From: Nocardiopsis endophytica
Lineage (GTDB): Bacteria; Actinomycetota; Actinomycetes; Streptosporangiales; Streptosporangiaceae
Assembly (NCBI RefSeq): GCF_027706725.1
Contig: NZ_JAQFWQ010000053.1
Coordinates: 1-45,927 of the forward strand
Direction of reading: 5' to 3'
DNA: 45,927 nucleotides
Part shown: one piece after another, positions 41,898-45,927 of the stretch
Numbering within the stretch: the stretch's first letter is position 1
Layout: every line of letters starts with the position of its first letter
Notes under the pieces: generated by a model
What the model saw: the letters and a program-made list of their open reading frames with translations, nothing else
Database searches by the model: none
What the model was told of the DNA's origin: nothing
Made by a program: the position numbers and the translations under genes

Positions 41898-42955
41898 TGG
41901 GACTCGATCCTCATGGCGCCCGCGGTCACCGCGCGGATGTGGTCGCTGGCGAGCATGTCGTGCGGGTAGCCGGGGTCGATCGCGCTGACCTCGTCGAGAC
42001 GGGCCACCTGGTCGGCGGTGAGGTCGACCTCCAGGGCGTCCAGGTTCCCCTTCAGCTGCTCGGGGGTGCGCGCGCCGACGACGGGCGCCGTCACGCCGGG
42101 GGCCTGGAGCGTCCAGGCCAGCGCGACCTGGGCGGGTGTGCGCCCCAGCTCCGCGGCGACCTCCCGCACGGCGTCGGCGATGGCGAGGGTGCGTTCGGTG
42201 ACCATGCCGAGGCCGGCGTTGAAGCGCTTGCGGCCGCTCTCCTCGGGGCCGGCCCCCTCCGCGGCCAGGTCGGCGCGGCCGTACTTGCCGGTGAGCACGC
42301 CCCCGCCCAGTGGTGAGTAGGGCGTCACCCCCAGGCCCATCGCCCGCGCCATCGGGATCAGGTCGCGCTCTGCGCCACGGTTGATCAGGCTGTACTCGAT
42401 CTGCAGAGCGACCAGCGGCGACCATCCGCGCAGGTCGGCGATCGCCTGCATGCGCGAGACCTGCCAGGCCGGGACGTTGGACATCGCCACGTACAGGACC
42501 TTGCCCTGCCGGACCAGGTCGTCCAGGCCGCGCAGGACCTCCTCGACCGGGGTCAGGAAGTCCCACACGTGCAGGAAGAGCAGGTCGATGTGGTCGGTGC
42601 CCAGCCGCCGCAGGCTGTCCTCCACCGATCCGAACATGCTCTTGCGGTGGGCGCCCCCCGAGTTGGGGTCGCCGGGGCGGCGCAGCGTCGAGTACTTCGT
42701 CGCGATCACCAGCTCCTCGCGGCGGTCGCGGATGAACCCGCCCAGCATGCGCTCGGAGCTGCCCTCGGTATAGGTGCCGGCGGTGTCGATGAGATTGCCG
42801 CCCCGTTCGACGTAGGCGTCGAACAGCTTGTGCGCGTCGTCCCGCCCGGCGCCCCAGCCCCATTCGGTGCCGAAGGTCGCCGTGCCCAGGGCCAGGGGCG
42901 AGACCCGCAGTCCGGAGCGGCCCAGCGTCCGGTAGGTGTCGAGGGTGAGCGGCAT
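41894..42955 (-). CDS. aldo/keto reductase
   Basis: This 353-residue TIM-barrel NADPH-dependent oxidoreductase has the complete catalytic tetrad: Asp57 and Tyr62 (NLIDTAGTYTEGSSE), Lys87 (VIATKYS) and His129 (LLFLHVWD). The cofactor segment LGVTPYSPLGGGVLTGKY is present. It resembles the YajO/Tas-like class that reduces diverse aldehydes and ketones; the substrate is unknown. The ATG at 42955 has CAGGAGGACAGG upstream. It is divergent from the XRE/MmyB regulator across 128 bp and is probably its target, a common pairing in actinomycetes. Confidence 0.92.
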   Translation of the reverse strand: MPLTLDTYRTLGRSGLRVSPLALGTATFGTEWGWGAGRDDAHKLFDAYVERGGNLIDTAGTYTEGSSERMLGGFIRDRREELVIATKYSTLRRPGDPNSGGAHRKSMFGSVEDSLRRLGTDHIDLLFLHVWDFLTPVEEVLRGLDDLVRQGKVLYVAMSNVPAWQVSRMQAIADLRGWSPLVALQIEYSLINRGAERDLIPMARAMGLGVTPYSPLGGGVLTGKYGRADLAAEGAGPEESGRKRFNAGLGMVTERTLAIADAVREVAAELGRTPAQVALAWTLQAPGVTAPVVGARTPEQLKGNLDALEVDLTADQVARLDEVSAIDPGYPHDMLASDHIRAVTAGAMRIESH

Positions 42956-43083
42956 CCTGTCCTCCTGTGCTCGTGCCGTTCCCGTGAACGACATCGGGCA
43001 CCAGCCTGCGGCCGCCGCGGGCCGGGGGTAAGGGAAGGGGCTTCCTGGGAAGACCGGTCCCACCCTCGGCTGTTGGACCGACC

Positions 43084-43941
43084 ATGACCACCGGAACCCT
43101 GGACGGGACGAGAACCGGAACCGTGGACGCGACGAAGGAGCTGGCCGCGTTCCTGCGGACCCGGCGCGAACGGCTGGATCCGCGGGAGGCCGGCCTGCCG
43201 CGGCGCCGGCGGTCCCGGCGGACCCCGGGGCTGCGCCGCGAAGAGGTCGCCGAGCTCGCCGGGATCAGCGTCGACTACGTCGTGCGGCTGGAACAGGCCC
43301 GCGGGCTGCGGCCCTCGGCGGACGTGGTGGAGGCGCTGGCGCGGGCGCTGCGGCTGGACCCCGGCGAACGCGCCTACCTCTACGGCCTGGCCCGGCAGCG
43401 CCCCCGCACCGCCGGCGGACCCGCCACCGCCGCGTCGCCGCCACTGGACCGGCTGGTCGCCGACCTCGCGCCGCTTCCGGCCATGCTGATGAACCGCCGC
43501 TACGACATCCTGGCCCGGAACCGGGAGATGGCGGTGCTGCTCCCGGACTTCGACACCCTGCCGCCTTCGCGGCGCAACGCCATGTGGCTGTGCCTGGTGC
43601 ACCCGGGGATGCGCGAGGTCTATGTCGACCGCGAAGCCGTCGTGCGCGACGGGGTCGCCCACCTGCGCGCGGCCTGGGCCGCGCACCCTGAGGATGCGGC
43701 GCTGTCCGGCCTCATCACCGAGTGCATCGCTCACGACGACGAATTCGCGCGCCTGTGGGACGAGGGCGACGTCAAGGCCGACGGCCGCGGATCCAAGGAG
43801 ATGCGGCACCCCGATGCCGGAGTGATCGCCGTGCATTTCGAGACGCTCAGACCGCTCCACGACCCGGACCAGCTGCTGGTCGTCTACCGCCCCGCCGACG
43901 ATGACAGCCGGTCGGCGCTGGAGCGTCTGTCCGCACGGTGA
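43084..43941 (+). CDS. XRE-family regulator with MmyB-like ligand domain
   Basis: This 285-residue protein has an N-terminal HTH (residues ~18-95: LAAFLRTRRERLDPREAGLP, TPGLRREEVAELAGISVDYVVRLEQARG). A PAS-like MmyB domain follows (ILARNREMAVLLPDF, then NAMWLCLVHPGMREVYVDRE, ending VIAVHFETLRPLHDPDQLLVVYRPA). Such regulators are proposed to bind a hydrophobic ligand and to repress an adjacent divergent oxidoreductase gene. That matches the aldo/keto reductase here. The ATG at 43084 lies just after GACCGACC with no strong ribosome site, so the transcript may be leaderless. Confidence 0.92.
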   Translation: MTTGTLDGTRTGTVDATKELAAFLRTRRERLDPREAGLPRRRRSRRTPGLRREEVAELAGISVDYVVRLEQARGLRPSADVVEALARALRLDPGERAYLYGLARQRPRTAGGPATAASPPLDRLVADLAPLPAMLMNRRYDILARNREMAVLLPDFDTLPPSRRNAMWLCLVHPGMREVYVDREAVVRDGVAHLRAAWAAHPEDAALSGLITECIAHDDEFARLWDEGDVKADGRGSKEMRHPDAGVIAVHFETLRPLHDPDQLLVVYRPADDDSRSALERLSAR

Positions 43942-44057
43942 CGCCGGACCGCCCGTTCGTACCGCCCCCGCCTCCCACCCGGCGGTGGTGCGCGAAGCGC
44001 CGCCCGCCCCCCCCTGCGCCAGCCCCTCAGCGCTCCGGGGCCATCTTGCGTGGTGAT

Positions 44058-44088
44058 ATCGACGCCTGATCGGCCTGAAAGCGTCGAT
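44058..44088. terminator. hairpin downstream of the XRE regulator
   Basis: ATCGACGC (44058-44065) pairs with GCGTCGAT (44081-44088) across a 15-nt loop. It lies 117 bp after the stop codon. Confidence 0.4.
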
Positions 44089-44143
44089 TCCACGACACAG
44101 GAGGACCGGACCCCTCTCCGGCTGTCAGATATGCCCCCTTCGC

Positions 44144-44205
44144 GATGATCTCGGGGAAGTCGGGGTTATCGTGTCCGGTTCAACCCCGACTTCCCCGAGA
44201 TCAAC
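44144..44205. repeat. 62-nt palindromic element, copy 3
   Basis: A 24-bp stem (44144-44167 with 44182-44205) has one mismatch and a 14-nt loop. The tips are GATGATCTCG and CGAGATCAAC. The internal stem differs from that of copy 2 but remains paired. Confidence 0.85.
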
Positions 44206-44235
44206 ACCAGCGCGCCCCCGCACCGCCGTTCCCTT

Positions 44236-44297
44236 GTTGAACTCGGGGGAATGGACGCTAAAACCGGCCCGGTAGCGTCGTTTTCCCCGAGATCATC
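44236..44297. repeat. 62-nt palindromic element, copy 4
   Basis: It begins GTTGAACTCGGGGG and ends CCCCGAGATCATC, a long imperfect palindrome. Its reverse complement matches copy 1 at about 49 of 62 positions, including ACGACGCT-CCGGGCCG in the interior. It is only 30 bp from copy 3, in the gap 43942-44577 between two convergent genes. Confidence 0.85.
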
Positions 44298-44377
44298 GCC
44301 GGGCAGGGGGCACCGGCCCGGCGGCCGCCACGAACGCGGGCGGCCATGCGCCCACCCGGTCGCGCCGCCTCCCCGCA

Positions 44378-44424
44378 CCGCGAGGGGCCCGCCGCCCGGC
44401 AGGCAGGGCCGGGGAACCGCCCGG
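44378..44424. repeat. dispersed partial relative of the 139-bp repeat
   Basis: CCGCGAG followed by CGGCAGGCAGGGCC and GGGGAACCGCCCGG resembles the middle of the 139-bp tandem units at 13.5-13.9 kb (best with the third copy, with a one-base gap). By eye about 40 of 48 positions agree. The rest of 44298-44577 has no feature. Confidence 0.45.
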
Positions 44425-44577
44425 CTTGTTCCGTCGCCGCCATCGACGGCGACCACGCACACGCGCCGCGGCCGACAGCGCTACCCGATGGGCCGCCGAC
44501 CTTCGTCGTCGCCGGCAGCCGGCCGCCCGGCCACCGGTCAGCCCGGCCGCCCCGGCCGCCGGCCACACGGCCGCCGC

Positions 44578-45837
44578 TCACCCCTGTCCGCCTCCCAGGA
44601 ACAGCTGTTCCGGGTGCGGGTGCGACAGGAAGTCGTGGTGCGAGATCTCCCAGCCGTAGGCGCCCGCGTGGCTGAACACCAGGACGTCGCCCGCCCGGAC
44701 GCGGGGTACCCGCACCTCCCGGGCCAGGACGTCCTTCGGGGTGCACAGCTCGCCCACCACCGTCACCGGCTCCCCGGACACCTCCGGCCGGGGGAGACCC
44801 GGTTCCCACTCCTCCACCGGGAAGACCGTGAACGGGTGGCTGTGCTGCCACGACGCGGGCAGCCGGAACTGGTGCGTCCCGCCCCGCACCAGCGCGTACC
44901 ACGTCCCGTGGTTGCGCTTCACGTCCAGCACCTCCACCGCGTACCGGCCGCATTCGGCGGTCAGGAACCGGCCGCACTCGAAGTCGATCTCCCGCACGTG
45001 GTCCGGGAACGTCTCCACCAGGTCGGCCAGCCCGCGCGTGAACCCCTCCCAGTCGAACCGCGCGTCGAGGTCGACGTAGTCGACCCCGATGCCGCCGCCG
45101 ACGTTGAGCACCTCGCACCGCACGCCGAACTCCCGTTCCCACGCCGCCGCCTTGTCCCGGTACATGCGCATCACGTCCAGGTGCGCCTCGGCGGAGAGGT
45201 TGTTGGAGATCGAGTGCAGGTGGAACCCGGCGAGCCGGACGCCCGGGAGCGCCACGGCGGCGGCCACCGCGTCCAGCAGGTCCGCCTCGTCGATGCCGAA
45301 CTGGGTGGGGCGCCCCGCCATCGCCAGCGTCGCCGACGGGAACGGCCCGGCGAGGTTCACCCGCAGCAGCACCTCCGCCTCGGTACCGGCCGCCACCGCC
45401 GCCCGAGAGATGCGGTGCAGCTCCAGCACACTCTCGGCGTGCAGCCGGGTGACGCCCTGCCGCAGGGCGTCGGCGATCTCCTCCGGGGTCTTCGCCGGTC
45501 CGCCGAAGATCACCGGGATGTCGGGGTCCACCTCCCGCGCCTTGGCCACCTCGCCGCCGGAGGCCACCTCGAACCCGGCCACGACGGGGGCCAGGGCCCG
45601 CAGCACCGGGGCGGCGCTGTTGGCCTTCATCGCGTAGAACATCCGGCACCGCTCGGGCAGCGGGGCCACCACCCGCTCGGCATGGCGGGCGAGGGCGTCC
45701 AGGTCGTAGGCGAACAGGCAGACCGGGTCGGGCCCCGCGGCGCGGTCGGCGATCACCTCGGCGAGCGCGCCGCCGGACCCTGAGGGGACGGAGGGGACAG
45801 CGGGGGCGGAGGAGGGAGAAGGCGTCACGGCGGTCAT
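44578..45837 (-). CDS. PLP-dependent decarboxylase, siderophore (SbnH-like) type
   Basis: This 419-residue fold-type III PLP decarboxylase has the PLP lysine Lys71 in FYAMKAN. It also shows the glycine loop NVGGGIGVDY, Cys in GELCTPKDVLA, and the C-terminal FSHAGAYGWEISHHDFLSHPHPEQ. The last segment is characteristic of decarboxylases in siderophore clusters (staphyloferrin B SbnH and relatives) rather than LysA. It probably decarboxylates a citryl-amino-acid intermediate or a diamino acid to supply a diamine. The first ~22 residues are a Ser/Pro linker. The ATG at 45837 overlaps a TGA of an upstream frame that leaves the window, so it is likely a late gene in a leftward siderophore operon. 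Confidence 0.87.
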   Translation of the reverse strand: MTAVTPSPSSAPAVPSVPSGSGGALAEVIADRAAGPDPVCLFAYDLDALARHAERVVAPLPERCRMFYAMKANSAAPVLRALAPVVAGFEVASGGEVAKAREVDPDIPVIFGGPAKTPEEIADALRQGVTRLHAESVLELHRISRAAVAAGTEAEVLLRVNLAGPFPSATLAMAGRPTQFGIDEADLLDAVAAAVALPGVRLAGFHLHSISNNLSAEAHLDVMRMYRDKAAAWEREFGVRCEVLNVGGGIGVDYVDLDARFDWEGFTRGLADLVETFPDHVREIDFECGRFLTAECGRYAVEVLDVKRNHGTWYALVRGGTHQFRLPASWQHSHPFTVFPVEEWEPGLPRPEVSGEPVTVVGELCTPKDVLAREVRVPRVRAGDVLVFSHAGAYGWEISHHDFLSHPHPEQLFLGGGQG

Positions 45838-45927
45838 CGTGCCCCACCGTCCTTCCCGGCCGACCCGGCTACCCCGGCCGACCCGGCTACCCCGGCCGAC
45901 CCGGCTACCCCGGCCGACCCGGCTACC
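45834..45927 (-). CDS. C-terminal end of an upstream gene (partial)
   Basis: On the minus strand an open frame enters from the window edge as VAGSAG repeats and ends KDGGAR with a TGA at 45836-45834. The TGA overlaps the decarboxylase ATG (ATGA), the coupling style of this genome. It is probably the low-complexity tail of the preceding siderophore gene. No domain is visible within the ~30 codons, so identity is unknown. Confidence 0.45.
   Translation of the reverse strand, partial: VAGSAGVAGSAGVAGSAGVAGSAGKDGGAR
45855..45927. repeat. 18-bp tandem repeat at the window edge
   Basis: At least four perfect copies of CCCGGCCGACCCGGCTAC start at 45855, 45873, 45891 and 45909 and continue past the end of the window. 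The period is a multiple of three and stays open in the minus-strand frame as VAGSAG. Confidence 0.9.

Noticed and set aside
1-45927. CRISPR repeat-spacer array
   Set aside because: No regularly spaced short direct repeats with unique spacers were found. The 139-bp and 18-bp repeats are contiguous tandems, and the 62-nt elements are single palindromes.

Overview
The window comes from a very GC-rich actinomycete. Third codon positions are almost all G or C, GTG and TTG starts are common, and genes are chained by GTGA/ATGA overlaps. A class II DAHP-synthase-led phenazine cluster, a GarA-like FHA protein, an HTH/MmyB regulator and an ArsR-phosphatase fusion all fit Streptosporangiales, most likely a Nocardiopsis-like member of Nocardiopsidaceae. 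That taxonomic guess is inference. No rRNA, tRNA, IS transposase or CRISPR array was seen.

Layout: (1) 0.2-1.0 kb, thyX with a terminator. (2) 1.0-1.8 kb, remnants of an ImmA/IrrE-like plus PIN-like gene pair. (3) 2.0-11.5 kb, a type III-B CRISPR (Cmr) operon in the order cas10/cmr2, cmr3, cmr4, cmr5, cmr6, a CARF-like protein, a six-helix membrane protein, cmr1. Nearly every junction overlaps. Cas10 has the GGDD cyclase motif but no HD nuclease, and cas6, cas1, cas2 and an array are absent here. (4) 11.6-13.4 kb, a TetR regulator divergent from a small ABM-like protein and a double CMD-domain protein, with four palindromic operators between them. (5) 13.4-15.1 kb, three 139-bp tandem repeats, then an ArsR-arsenate-reductase-like fusion and a VOC protein. 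(6) 15.4-17 kb, a nested inverted-repeat element and two minus-strand genes. (7) 17-20 kb, a CstA-family transporter, a tiny protein ending in Cys-Cys and an ArsA-family ATPase. (8) 20.3-26 kb, core genes: a CDP-alcohol phosphotransferase, a nucleotidyltransferase/phosphomutase-like fusion, a GarA-like FHA protein, a bifunctional-nuclease-family protein and a SMI1-like protein. (9) 26.3-33.2 kb, a phenazine cluster (phzC, D, E, a small YdhR-like gene, one phzA/B, a methyltransferase, phzF). (10) 33.3-41.8 kb, a rhamnose locus: a secreted BNR-type propeller enzyme divergent from a transporter, rhaM, rhaI, rhaD/E and rhaB, with one LacI-type operator on each side. (11) 41.9-43.9 kb, an aldo/keto reductase divergent from an XRE/MmyB regulator. 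(12) 44.1-45.9 kb, two hairpin elements, then a siderophore-type PLP decarboxylase whose operon continues off the right edge.

The most interesting item is the CARF-like gene and membrane-protein gene inserted as a coupled pair inside the Cmr operon. With an HD-less, GGDD-containing Cas10, this looks like a signalling type III system that may act at the membrane. The second is a family of four hairpin elements, each exactly 62 nt and each at a convergent gene end. They share conserved tips but have different, internally complementary stems.
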